From Planctomycetota bacterium (GTDB taxonomy: Bacteria; Planctomycetota; JACOTG01): 46,747 bases of DNA. The translations under genes and the position numbers were made by a program. Shown here piece after piece: positions 35,265 through 43,573 of this stretch. The notes beneath the pieces were generated by a model, which saw only the letters and a program-made list of their open reading frames with translations, made no database searches and had not been told where the DNA came from. Where the stretch lies: assembly GCA_016178505.1 (NCBI GenBank), contig JACOTG010000068.1:1-46747 (forward strand), written 5' to 3'. Position 1 is the stretch's first letter; each line of letters begins with the position of its first letter.

Positions 35265-35975
35265 GTGAGCACGACGCTCGAAATCTACGGTGGGATTGAT
35301 CCCGGAACGGTTCCGCGATACTCAATCGCGCAAGCTGCTCGGCATCTCCACATCCCCCCGAGCACTGTTCGATCGTGGGTGGTTGGAAGGCACTACTCCA
35401 CCCACGACGGGCCAGCGAAGTTCGCCCCGGTAATTGCGATCGTCGCCGGCGAGAAGCCTCTCCTCTCGTTCCAGAATCTCCTGGAAGCCCACGTTCTCTC
35501 GTCGCTTCGAAATGAACACCGGGTCAAGCTGCAGGCGATTCGGCAAACGATCGACTTCGTAGCCGAGAAGACTAGGAGCCCTCATCCCCTAATCGACCGG
35601 GTGATGTTTGCCGCTGGTGGGAAGCTGTTCGTTGAGCACTTCTCGGAGCTGGTGATTCCGGCCGAGCACGGTCAGCTCGCCATGAAAAAACTGCTTGAGG
35701 ACTACCTCAAGCGAATCGAGTACGACGCTTCTGGTTTGGGTATCGTGTTGTTTCCATTCATCTCTCGCAGTCGTCACGACGACGAGAAAAGCGTCGTGAT
35801 CAATCCGCGCGTCCAATTCGGAAAGCCGTACCTGCGAGCCAGTGGGATACCGACCGCAGCCATTGCCGATCGTCGACGCGGCGGCGACTCGCTCGAGTAT
35901 CTCGCAAGGGACTATGAAGTCCCGCTAAAGGAGATCGAGGCTGCGCTCAGGTACGAAAACGCCGACGCAGCCTGA
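35265..35975 (+). CDS. DUF433 antitoxin, VapB45-like
   Basis: This 236-aa protein begins at GTG with GGAGG 9 nt upstream. Its N-terminal helix-turn-helix (RYSIAQAARHLHIPPSTVRS) is followed by a helical middle (LLSFQNLLEAHVLSSLRNEH) and a C-terminal DUF433 domain (VVINPRVQFGKPYLRASGIP, LEYLARDYEVPLKEIEAALR). The architecture and length match the VapB45 antitoxins known from mycobacteria (Rv2018, about 239 aa), which neutralise a PIN-domain VapC45 RNase encoded just downstream. The next reading frame encodes that toxin. The pair would autoregulate by antitoxin DNA binding. With the toxin damaged, this gene may be a lone survivor. Confidence 0.82.
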   Translation: MSTTLEIYGGIDPGTVPRYSIAQAARHLHIPPSTVRSWVVGRHYSTHDGPAKFAPVIAIVAGEKPLLSFQNLLEAHVLSSLRNEHRVKLQAIRQTIDFVAEKTRSPHPLIDRVMFAAGGKLFVEHFSELVIPAEHGQLAMKKLLEDYLKRIEYDASGLGIVLFPFISRSRHDDEKSVVINPRVQFGKPYLRASGIPTAAIADRRRGGDSLEYLARDYEVPLKEIEAALRYENADAA

Positions 35976-36415
35976 TCCGTCGGTAACTTTCTTCCTCGAT
36001 GCCTGCTTGGATTCCAAGGACATTTGCCGACGCAATCATCGCGCTTGGATTCCGGTGCGAGCGTCATCGGGCGCATTTCCCTCCAGGGACCGAAGATCCG
36101 GTCTGGATCTCCGCCATCGGGAGCCACGGATGGATTGGTCTTTCGAGTGACAAAGATTTTCGGTCAAACCCTCTCGAGCTAGGCGCAATCTCGCTCTCGA
36201 AGGCCCGCGTCTTTGTCGTCGCGCCGAAGGAAATCGGCGGGATGCTCCAGGCCGGACTCGTATTGAAGCACGTCAAGGCGATCGCAAGACTGGCGATGTC
36301 CACCAATCCGCCGCTGCTAGGGTTCATTGGCTACACGAAGATCGGGATTGAACGGGTCAGCCAAAAAGAGTGGGCGGCTGCTGAAAGAGGAAAGCCCTTC
36401 AAGCCGTTCCCTTGA
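35974..36415 (+). pseudogene. VapC45-like PIN toxin, probably frameshifted
   Basis: A PIN-like toxin is expected here. One frame reads DPSVTFFLDACLDSKD right after the antitoxin stop, containing the N-terminal Asp of PIN-like domains. Near 36022 the reading must shift by one base to FADAIIALGFRCERHRAHFP, DPVWISAIGSHGWIGLSSDK, LSKARVFVVAPKEIGGMLQA and FIGYTKIGIERVSQKEW, the rest of a VapC45-type protein (about 138 aa). An alternative ATG at 35999 in the second frame encodes 138 aa but lacks the FFLD segment, so it would miss a metal-binding Asp. Inactivation, or a sequencing error at an AAGGACATTT context, are both possible. Confidence 0.65.
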
Positions 36416-36662
36416 CGGTTACAGTCGAACGTGCCCGCGATACGCCCGCCCCGAGGCCGCGGTGACCCCGAAATCCCGCCCGTGCGTCAAAGAGATACTT
36501 CCGAAAGAAATCTGAGCTTCGTGACTGCCCCGAGCGTCGCTTTGCGCGAGGACTCCACGGAACACGACGGTGTTCCTCGGCGCGCCGGTTCAGCCCGACG
36601 GCCGACGTTGGTGGCTACTCGAAGAACGCGCCACTCTCGCGCGGAAACGTGGAGGACGGGTC

Positions 36663-39626
36663 ATGCACGTGAAGGCAAATCGCTCATCGTTCGGAAGCCT
36701 CGAGATCCTTTGGGTGGCCGTGTGCGTGTTCCTCCTCGCCGTGCCGTCGATGGCGCAAGTCTCGTGCGGAGATTGGATCCCGGGCGCCTTTCCGGTGCCG
36801 GGCACGAACGCGGACGTCGCCGCACTCGCGGTGTTTCCGGACGATGGCACCGGACGCGCGGGCCTCTACGTCGCCGGCAACTTCACGAGCATCGGCGCCG
36901 TCGCCGCGAACCACGTAGCGCGGTTCGATGGCGCGACGTGGTCGGCGCTTGGCCTCGGAACCAGCGGGATCGTCAGCTCGCTGGCCGTCTTCGACGACGG
37001 CAGCGGCCTCGCTCTCTACGCGACGGGGGTGTTCACTTCCGCGGGCGGCGTCAGCGTCGCCAACATCGCGCGGTGGAACGGGACGTCGTGGTCGGCGCTG
37101 GAAACGGGCCTGAACAATGCGGGCGATTCGCTCGCGATCTACGACGATGGCAATGGCCCCGCACTCTACGCGGGCGGAGCGTTCACCGCGGCCGGCGGCG
37201 GCGCGGCGAGCCACATCGCGAAGTGGAACGGCGTCTCGTGGTCGGCTCTCGACGTGGGAATCGCCGCCGACGTCCATTCGCTCGCGGTCTACGACGGCGG
37301 ATCCGGACCGGTCCTCGTCGCCGGTGGAATTTTCACTACGGCCGGTGGTGCGACCGCCAACCGCGTCGCGACGTGGAACGGAAGCGCCTGGGCGACGCTG
37401 GGGGTCGGACTCAACGGGACGGCCGAGACCCTTGCGACGTTCGATGACGGAGGGGGCCCCGCGCTGTTCGCAGGCGGCAACTTCACGCAGGCAGGCGGCG
37501 CGAACATTGCGCGCGTCGCCAAATGGAATGGAAACGCGTGGTCCGCACTCGGGACCGGCGCGAACAACATCGTCCGAGCGTTGACGGTCCACGACGACGG
37601 CTCGGGCGTCGCGCTCTACGCGGGGGGAAGCTTCACCTCGGTCGGCGGCGTCCCCGCGAACCGCATCGCCAGATGGAACGGCACCTCATGGACCGCGCTG
37701 GCGAGCGGTTTCGGGGGCGTCGTGAACGCGGCGATCTCGTCCGCCGGCCACCTGTGGGCGGGTGGCACGTTCACGTCTTCCGGTCCGATCGGCCCGCTGA
37801 ATCTCGCGGCGTGGAACGGGTCGGCTTGGTCGGCGATTGCGAACGGGCCGAGCGACGTCGTTCGCGCGCTCGTCACTCACGACGACGGATCGGGGTCATC
37901 GCTCTTTGCCGGTGGCGAGTTCACCGCGATCGGCAACGTTCCCGCGAGCCGCATCGCTCGGTGGAACGGAAGTTCGTGGTCGGCGCTCGGTCTCGGCGTC
38001 GGCGACCGCGTGCGTGCGCTTGCGGAGTTCGACGATGGCTCCGGCCCGGCGCTCTTCGCCGGCGGAACGTTCACGACCGCGGGCGGCGCGCCCGCGAACC
38101 GCATCGCCAAGTGGAACGGGAGCGGCTGGTCGGCGCTCGGGACGGGCGTGTCCGGCGACGTCTTCGCCATCACGGTCTTCGACGACGGTTCCGGTCCGGC
38201 TCTCTACGTCGGCGGGACGTTCGTGAGCGCCGGCGGCGGAACGGTCAACAACGTCGCCCGGTGGAATGGCAGCGTGTGGTCCGCGCTCGGCGCCGGCGTC
38301 GGCGGTCAGGTGTCGGCGCTCGGCGTCCACGACGACGGCTCGGGGCCCGCGCTCTACGCGGGCGGCGTGTTCACGACGGCCGGCGGGACTGCAGCGAACC
38401 GCATCGCGCGCTGGAGCGGATCGGCATGGTCCACGCTCGGCACCGGACTGAACTCCACGGTCAGTGCCCTCACAGTCTTCGACGACGGCTCCGGACCGGC
38501 GCTCTACGTTGGCGGCGGGTTCGGCACGGCAGGCGGCGCGCCGGCGGGCCGCATCGCACGATGGAACGGAAGCGCCTGGTCGGCGCTCGGCGTCGGAGTC
38601 AACGGGGCCGTGAGCGTGCTCGCGGTCTTCAGCGACGGCGTGCGTGATGCGCTCTACGCCGGTGGCGCGCTCACCACCGCTGGCGGCGCTCCCGCCGATC
38701 GCGTTGCCAAGTGGAATGGCACCGGATGGACGGCCCTCGGCGGAGGCTCGAGCGCGGCCAGCGCCTCGCTCGCGGTTTATGCGCTCGAAGCGTTCGACGA
38801 TGGACACGACCTCGGGCTCTATGTCGGCGGGGACTTCACGCAGCTGTCGGGAGTGACGGCAAGCAATTTAGGTAAATGGAAGGTCGCGCCGACGATCCTC
38901 GGTGATCCGCAGAGCCGCGTCGTCTGCCCCGGAGGATCGGTCACGTTCAGCGTGACGGCGACGGGCACCGCGCCGCTCGGATACCAATGGCGAAAGGACG
39001 GCGTCGCCGTGATCGGAGCCAACGGCAGTTCGCTCACCCTCGATCCGGTGCACACGTCCGACGCCGGCAGCTACGACGTCGTCGTGTCGAGTCCTTGCGG
39101 ATCGCGGACGAGCCGCGCGGCGACGCTTTTCGTCGAGAACTCCGCGGCCGGAACCGTCAACTCGGGCGCCGGGCCCGTCACGGACGTGTTCTTCCTCGAC
39201 GGCTCCGCCGGCGACGCGAACCACGAAGTCACCGTGGCGGTCGGATCGCCGTTCAGCGCCGTGCTGAACGCGCCGCCCGCGGGACCGCCGACGCCGCGCT
39301 ACGTCGTGTGGGTGTGGATCGGCCGGCCGTCGAATCCGAAGAGCCTCATCGTGAGGCGTGCCCTTCTTGGCTGCATGGTCAATCCCACGCCGCTTCACAA
39401 CGGCGCGTCGCCACAGCCGTTCCGCTGCCTCCGCGGCAGCCTCGCCCCGGACGTGTGCGCGGGCGTGCGCGAGCTGCGCGCACCGTCTCGCGCGCCGTGG
39501 ACGCGCAACGGCGTTCGCTTCGGACGCGCCGCGATCTTCACGTGCCAGGGAGTGATCGAGGACCTCGGCGCCGGCAACGTCCAGCACTACAGCGTCACGA
39601 ACGCCGTGACGATCGTCATCCGTTGA
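36663..39626 (+). CDS. Secreted 14-repeat beta-propeller protein with Ig and shared C-terminal domain
   Basis: This 987-aa protein starts at the ATG with GGAGG 7 nt upstream and has a signal peptide (LEILWVAVCVFLLAVPSMAQ). Residues about 38-735 hold fourteen repeats of about 48 aa, with core FDDGSGPALYAGGxFTTAGG followed by xxANRIAKWNGSxWSALGxG, suiting two seven-bladed propellers (inference). One repeat (seventh) has lost the DDGxG loop. An Ig-like domain follows (about 738-820, GYQWRKDGVAVIG, DAGSYDVVVSSPC), then the shared C-terminal domain (DVFFLDGSAGDANHEVTVAV, VWVWIGRPSNPKSLIVRRAL, FTCQGVIEDLG, YSVTNAVTIVIR). It is a paralogue of the 12184-14910 protein, which lacks the Ig domain. Confidence 0.88.
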   Translation: MHVKANRSSFGSLEILWVAVCVFLLAVPSMAQVSCGDWIPGAFPVPGTNADVAALAVFPDDGTGRAGLYVAGNFTSIGAVAANHVARFDGATWSALGLGTSGIVSSLAVFDDGSGLALYATGVFTSAGGVSVANIARWNGTSWSALETGLNNAGDSLAIYDDGNGPALYAGGAFTAAGGGAASHIAKWNGVSWSALDVGIAADVHSLAVYDGGSGPVLVAGGIFTTAGGATANRVATWNGSAWATLGVGLNGTAETLATFDDGGGPALFAGGNFTQAGGANIARVAKWNGNAWSALGTGANNIVRALTVHDDGSGVALYAGGSFTSVGGVPANRIARWNGTSWTALASGFGGVVNAAISSAGHLWAGGTFTSSGPIGPLNLAAWNGSAWSAIANGPSDVVRALVTHDDGSGSSLFAGGEFTAIGNVPASRIARWNGSSWSALGLGVGDRVRALAEFDDGSGPALFAGGTFTTAGGAPANRIAKWNGSGWSALGTGVSGDVFAITVFDDGSGPALYVGGTFVSAGGGTVNNVARWNGSVWSALGAGVGGQVSALGVHDDGSGPALYAGGVFTTAGGTAANRIARWSGSAWSTLGTGLNSTVSALTVFDDGSGPALYVGGGFGTAGGAPAGRIARWNGSAWSALGVGVNGAVSVLAVFSDGVRDALYAGGALTTAGGAPADRVAKWNGTGWTALGGGSSAASASLAVYALEAFDDGHDLGLYVGGDFTQLSGVTASNLGKWKVAPTILGDPQSRVVCPGGSVTFSVTATGTAPLGYQWRKDGVAVIGANGSSLTLDPVHTSDAGSYDVVVSSPCGSRTSRAATLFVENSAAGTVNSGAGPVTDVFFLDGSAGDANHEVTVAVGSPFSAVLNAPPAGPPTPRYVVWVWIGRPSNPKSLIVRRALLGCMVNPTPLHNGASPQPFRCLRGSLAPDVCAGVRELRAPSRAPWTRNGVRFGRAAIFTCQGVIEDLGAGNVQHYSVTNAVTIVIR

Positions 39627-39750
39627 GTCGGCGAGGTCTGGAGATGAGCGACTTCTTGAACGTCGGCGACTTCACGACGCGTTCGATGTTGCGGCGAGGC
39701 CTGGTGATGAGTGACTTCATGAACGTCGGGGACGTCACGACGCGTCTAAT
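39625..39750. repeat. 63-bp tandem duplication
   Basis: Two 63-bp units (39625-39687, 39688-39750) are similar over most of their length; for example GCGAGGTCTGGAGATGAG at 39631 recurs with changes at 39694. The unit length is a multiple of three. It starts within the last codons of the propeller gene. Confidence 0.75.
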
Positions 39751-39781
39751 GACGATCGCCCGCATCGCCTTCCGCTCTTAG
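39644..39781 (+). CDS. Possible small repeated peptide
   Basis: A 45-aa ORF lies inside the 63-bp duplication, with MSDFLNVGDFTTRSM and MSDFMNVGDVTTRLM as a 21-aa repeat and the end TIARIAFRS. A GAGG lies about 10 nt upstream. No family recognised. Coding status is doubtful, but the internal repeat preserves frame. Confidence 0.3.
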   Translation: MSDFLNVGDFTTRSMLRRGLVMSDFMNVGDVTTRLMTIARIAFRS

Positions 39782-39923
39782 TCGCGCGGTCGCGCTGCCA
39801 CAATCGCGCGCCGCGGTCCAGTGACCAGGCGTTGCTGGTCGGGATGGGAATCGTCGTAGGGGCGGCCGCGATGGCGGATCTGCCCGCCACGCGACCGCCC
39901 CGATTCTGTTCACATCACAGTTG

Positions 39924-42233
39924 CTATCTGTGCGGAATGACCTTCACGATACACGACTTTTGAGAGTCGCCCAGGGTGGCGGTTACCTCGACTGCGGTCG
40001 TGCGCTTTACCCTGGACGTGCTGGCCAGGAAGAATGCCATCTTGTGGCCGGCCGGCACGAACACCGATGCCGGCACGCTGAGCACACCGGAATTCGAACT
40101 AGAGAGCAGCACTTCGGCCCCACCTGCGGGTGCACGCGCAGCGAGCCTGACTTCGCCAATGGTTTTGAGTCCCCCTATTACGGGACCCAGGATGCGCACC
40201 ATCGTGATTCTGCCGGTCGTCGAAATCGGCGTGAAGTTCGCAACGAGGTCGCGGTTGGCGCTCGCGATGAAGGTGTAGTTGACCAACGCACTCACGACCA
40301 CGCCACCCTCCGTCCAGTTGACGAAGTTGTACCCGACATTCGCCGACGCGATGACAGTCACGCTGTCGCCGCTGTTGACTGTGCCACCGCCGCTCGTCGT
40401 GCCGCCGGCAACCGGCAAAGCGCTGGCGGTGATCGAATAAGTGATGCGCGTGAAGTTCGCAACGAGATCGCGGTTGGCGCTGGCAATGAAGTTGTAGCTG
40501 GCCAGCGCACTGACGATCACGCCGCTCTCCGTCCAGTTGACGAAGTTGTATCCGGCGTTCGCCGACGCGACCACGGTCACGCTGTCTCCGCTGTTGACCG
40601 TCCCACCGCCGCTCGTCGTGCCGCCGGCAACCGGCGAAGCGCTGGCGGTGATCGAATAAGTGATGCGCGTGAAGTTCGCAACGAGATTGCGGTTTGCGCT
40701 GGCAATGAAGTTGTAGCTGGCCAGCGCGCTGACGATCGCGCCGCCCTCCGTCCAGTTGACGAAGTTGTATCCGGCGTTCGCCGACGCAACCACCGTCACG
40801 CTGTCTCCGCTGTTGACCGTCCCACCGCCGCTCGTCGTGCCGCCGGCAACCGGCGAAGCGCTGGTTGCGATGACAAAGGTCGCAGGCGCAACCCCGCCTG
40901 CGATGTTGACCGTGTACGTCTTCGAAACATGAGCGCCACTGGTATCCGAAGCATCGACAGTGAACGTGAAAGCGCCGGCGACTGTTGGTGTCCCAGAAAA
41001 TACTCCGGTGACGAGATCCAGTGTCGTGCCGTCGGGAAGTGCACCGGACGTCGTGGCAAGAAATGCGGCACCTCCTGAGACGACCACAGTGCGGTCGGCG
41101 TATGCGACGTTGAGGTCGCCGTCCGGGATGTGATCGATCAATCCCAAGGCTTGGGCGACATCGAATCCGGCCATCTGTGCGCCGAAGAAATCACCCACGA
41201 CGACCAGGGTCGAGGTGTCAACCGTTACCGTAACCCATTCTCCAGCGACTGGGTCGAAGTGATCGGCATACGTGACCGTTCCAACCCCGTGCAATCCATC
41301 GGGGCCGACCGCGTCCGCCATGGCCTCGCCCGTTTCTGCGTCCATCGGACCTGTGTACTTGTAGAACTCGTAGCGGCGGGTGATGATCTCATCGCCAGCG
41401 GGCAGGTCCTCGTTCGCACCCTGCAACACGCCTTTCGGGTTCGCCGCGTTGGCGAACTCAGTCTGGAGAAGCTTCCACTCCACTTCGACCTCGGCGGGCT
41501 CACCGTTGGCCCAGTCCCTGGCCGCCGGATTATCGGGGTCAGGATCGACGAGGTTTACGAGTTCCACCTTGTTTGCATTGTGGGTCGTCGTCTTGATCGA
41601 CTTCACCCACGACGGCTCACCAAATTGCAGTACCGGCGCCGGCGGAGGAGGCGGGACGATGACCGCCTGCACAAACGCGGGAGCCCCAGCCGCTGGCGGA
41701 TAATAAACAAATGTCGGCGTCGCGACGTAAACCGGCGGCCCATGCACGAGGTTGTGGCCGGGCGTGAGGTCATCGATCAGCCAGTTGTACTTCACCGCCG
41801 TCGGCGCGCCGTAATAGCCAGCACCAAAATGCTCGCCTCCGAAGTTGATCGATGGGTTGGTGAACTGGTGACCTTGCGTCGGGGCTATGGGACCCGCTGG
41901 AATTGCCGTGTAGGCACTCCAGGTGAGGGTCGTCGGATTCCAGGTTCCGGCGTAGCGAATGAAAACCTTCGGGTGCAGCGGGTCGGTGTTGTCCTCCGTG
42001 ATTCTCGGAATCCCGTAATGATTGTAGTCATAGGTGTAGGTGATGTCCGTGCTGTGGACGTCGTCGAGCTCGATTTCGAAGCCGTGCGCCTCGACCCCGG
42101 TGTCGTTGACACAGTCGAAGTTGTTCAGAGTGCCGTAGGCAGTGCTGGCAACCGCGGGTCGAGACATGAAACAAATCGACAACAATGACATGACGAACGC
42201 CATGAACATCCTTGCTCCGATTCCTCTACTCAT
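39924..42233 (-). CDS. Secreted surface protein with He_PIG-like and three InlB-type repeats
   Basis: This 769-aa protein starts at ATG 42233 with GGAGGT just upstream, not at the longer in-frame ATG 42335. A signal peptide is seen (FMAFVMSLLSICFMSRPAVA). After an N-terminal region rich in Tyr/Pro (YNWLIDDLTPGHNLVHGPPV, PPPPPAPVLQ), residues near 420-480 form a putative Ig domain (SGALPDGTTLDLVTGVFSGT). Three 73-aa repeats follow (SPVAGGTTSGGGTVNSGDSV, NAGYNFVNWTEGG, ASANRDLVANFTRITY), of the kind found in bacterial cell-wall and InlB-like repeats. The C-terminus is a BIG-like fragment (EVLLSSSNSGVLSVPASVFV). Codon use is less GC-rich than neighbours, suggesting transfer. It faces the same way as the two-component genes upstream and is their likely target. 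Confidence 0.85.
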   Translation of the reverse strand: MSRGIGARMFMAFVMSLLSICFMSRPAVASTAYGTLNNFDCVNDTGVEAHGFEIELDDVHSTDITYTYDYNHYGIPRITEDNTDPLHPKVFIRYAGTWNPTTLTWSAYTAIPAGPIAPTQGHQFTNPSINFGGEHFGAGYYGAPTAVKYNWLIDDLTPGHNLVHGPPVYVATPTFVYYPPAAGAPAFVQAVIVPPPPPAPVLQFGEPSWVKSIKTTTHNANKVELVNLVDPDPDNPAARDWANGEPAEVEVEWKLLQTEFANAANPKGVLQGANEDLPAGDEIITRRYEFYKYTGPMDAETGEAMADAVGPDGLHGVGTVTYADHFDPVAGEWVTVTVDTSTLVVVGDFFGAQMAGFDVAQALGLIDHIPDGDLNVAYADRTVVVSGGAAFLATTSGALPDGTTLDLVTGVFSGTPTVAGAFTFTVDASDTSGAHVSKTYTVNIAGGVAPATFVIATSASPVAGGTTSGGGTVNSGDSVTVVASANAGYNFVNWTEGGAIVSALASYNFIASANRNLVANFTRITYSITASASPVAGGTTSGGGTVNSGDSVTVVASANAGYNFVNWTESGVIVSALASYNFIASANRDLVANFTRITYSITASALPVAGGTTSGGGTVNSGDSVTVIASANVGYNFVNWTEGGVVVSALVNYTFIASANRDLVANFTPISTTGRITMVRILGPVIGGLKTIGEVRLAARAPAGGAEVLLSSSNSGVLSVPASVFVPAGHKMAFFLASTSRVKRTTAVEVTATLGDSQKSCIVKVIPHR
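40228..40884. repeat. Three 219-bp tandem repeats within the surface-protein gene
   Basis: Period of exactly 219 bp (73 codons), shown by CTGTTGAC at 40372, 40591 and 40810. The repeats are nearly identical at DNA level, so recent expansion by recombination is likely. Confidence 0.9.
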
Positions 42234-42404
42234 GGGGGCACCTCCAGAAGCCCGTTCGCGGGCCTTCGTTTCAGGCCGTGGGGCAGTGCGTGTCGTGATC
42301 GAGATCTGGCTAGCGACTTCGTTTGCAGAATTCATATCTTTTGCTCCAGGTTCGTGTGTGATGCGTTGTCAAACATCAGCTGGGGCAAAAAATACAGCGC
42401 TTCC

Positions 42405-42431
42405 ATGAAATGAGCGTGAACCGAGGATGAA
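42405..42431. promoter_or_regulatory. Three phased (A/G)TGAA boxes, possible response-regulator site
   Basis: ATGAA at 42405-42409, GTGAA at 42416-42420 and ATGAA at 42427-42431 repeat at exactly 11 bp. On the minus strand they read TTCAT/TTCAC/TTCAT toward the start of the surface-protein gene at 42233. Such 11-bp direct repeats are the usual binding pattern of OmpR/PhoB-family regulators, and that kind of regulator is encoded at 43570-44244. Regulation is inferred. Confidence 0.55.
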
Positions 42432-42478
42432 TCGTTATTTAGAAAGACCCAACCGTGTGCGCGCCGCCGGCCGGTGGA

Positions 42479-43573
42479 TCAAACTGCAGTAAGCTTGTCA
42501 GCCACTACTGATGGCGTCGTTTGGGCGAGCGGGAGCCGCACGAGCACTGTGGTCTTTTCGCCCGCCTCCGAGCGCAACTCGATGCTGCCACCGTGTGCCT
42601 GGGCGATCCATTGTGCAATCGTCAGCCCGAGGCCGCAGCCCTCCACTTTCCCGATCGCATTCTCGCCGCGCACGAAGCGGCCGAAAAGGCGCCGCTGGGT
42701 CTCCGGGGTGATGCCGCCGCCGTCGTTGGTGATCCGGAGTTCGCCCGCGCCGTCGTGTTCGCGAAGCGCGATGTGAATCTCCCCGTCCGGGCGAGTGTAT
42801 TTCACGGCGTTGTCCACCAGGATCAGCAGCAACTGCCGGAGACGATGGCGATCTCCGATGAGCGGAGCATTCTCGCACGTGTCCAACGTGACGTGCACGC
42901 GTTGCGGCTGCGCCAGAATCAGCGCGTCCTCGAAAGCCTCTTGCACGAGTTCGCCGAACGGAACGGGCTGGCGCTCCAACGTAACGAGTCCGGCATCCGC
43001 CTTGGTCAGCAGTGTCAGCGAATCGACGATCTTAGCGAGGCGCTGCACTTCATCGAGCAGGCTTTCGATCCACTCGGTTTGCTCGGCCGGCAACGATCCG
43101 CTTTCGCGGAGCACGGTCTCCAATTGCGCCCGCATCACGGTCAGTGGCGTCTTCAACTCGTGCGAAGCGTGGAGCGTGAATTCACGGATCTGCTGGAATG
43201 ACGAATCCAGTCGGGCGGTCATCGAAGCGAACACCGCGGCCAGCGCATCCACCTCGTCGTCATTCATGGTCCGCGGCACGGACAGTCGGAGATTGTTCGA
43301 TTCGACTTGCTGCGCCGCGCGAGTCAGCGCGCGTAGGGGTGCGAGCACTCGGCGAGTCCACCACCATCCGAGGCAGAGCAGCACGGGGATCAACGCGAGA
43401 AAGCCCATGGTGAAGATCTCTGCGGCGGTGTCTTTGTGCAGGTCGCTGACGCCGTGCGCGGCAAACGTTGCCGCTTCCTTGACGAACTCCTGATACCACA
43501 GCCACGCGAGCAGCAGCACGCAAACCACAGCCATGATGGCGTAACCAATCCCGAGTCGCTTGGTGATCGTCAT
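42479..43573 (-). CDS. Sensor histidine kinase
   Basis: This 364-aa protein has two transmembrane helices (about 11-27 and 55-73) enclosing a short periplasmic loop, then a HAMP region (RRVLAPLRALTRAAQQVESN). The H-box ASHELKTPLTVMR has His138. The ATPase domain shows N-box LVDNAVKYTRPDG (Asn255), DGGGI (284-288) and GCGLGLTIAQW (312-322). The small sensor loop resembles metal- or envelope-sensing kinases of the CusS type, but the signal is unknown. The start overlaps the regulator's stop by 4 bp (ATGA, 43570-43573), so the two are translationally coupled. Both lie in a less GC-rich module. Confidence 0.94.
   Translation of the reverse strand: MTITKRLGIGYAIMAVVCVLLLAWLWYQEFVKEAATFAAHGVSDLHKDTAAEIFTMGFLALIPVLLCLGWWWTRRVLAPLRALTRAAQQVESNNLRLSVPRTMNDDEVDALAAVFASMTARLDSSFQQIREFTLHASHELKTPLTVMRAQLETVLRESGSLPAEQTEWIESLLDEVQRLAKIVDSLTLLTKADAGLVTLERQPVPFGELVQEAFEDALILAQPQRVHVTLDTCENAPLIGDRHRLRQLLLILVDNAVKYTRPDGEIHIALREHDGAGELRITNDGGGITPETQRRLFGRFVRGENAIGKVEGCGLGLTIAQWIAQAHGGSIELRSEAGEKTTVLVRLPLAQTTPSVVADKLTAV

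Noticed and set aside
40228..40884. Regularly spaced repeats considered as a CRISPR array
   Set aside because: Period is 219 bp, the repeats are coding, in frame and tandem without unique spacers.
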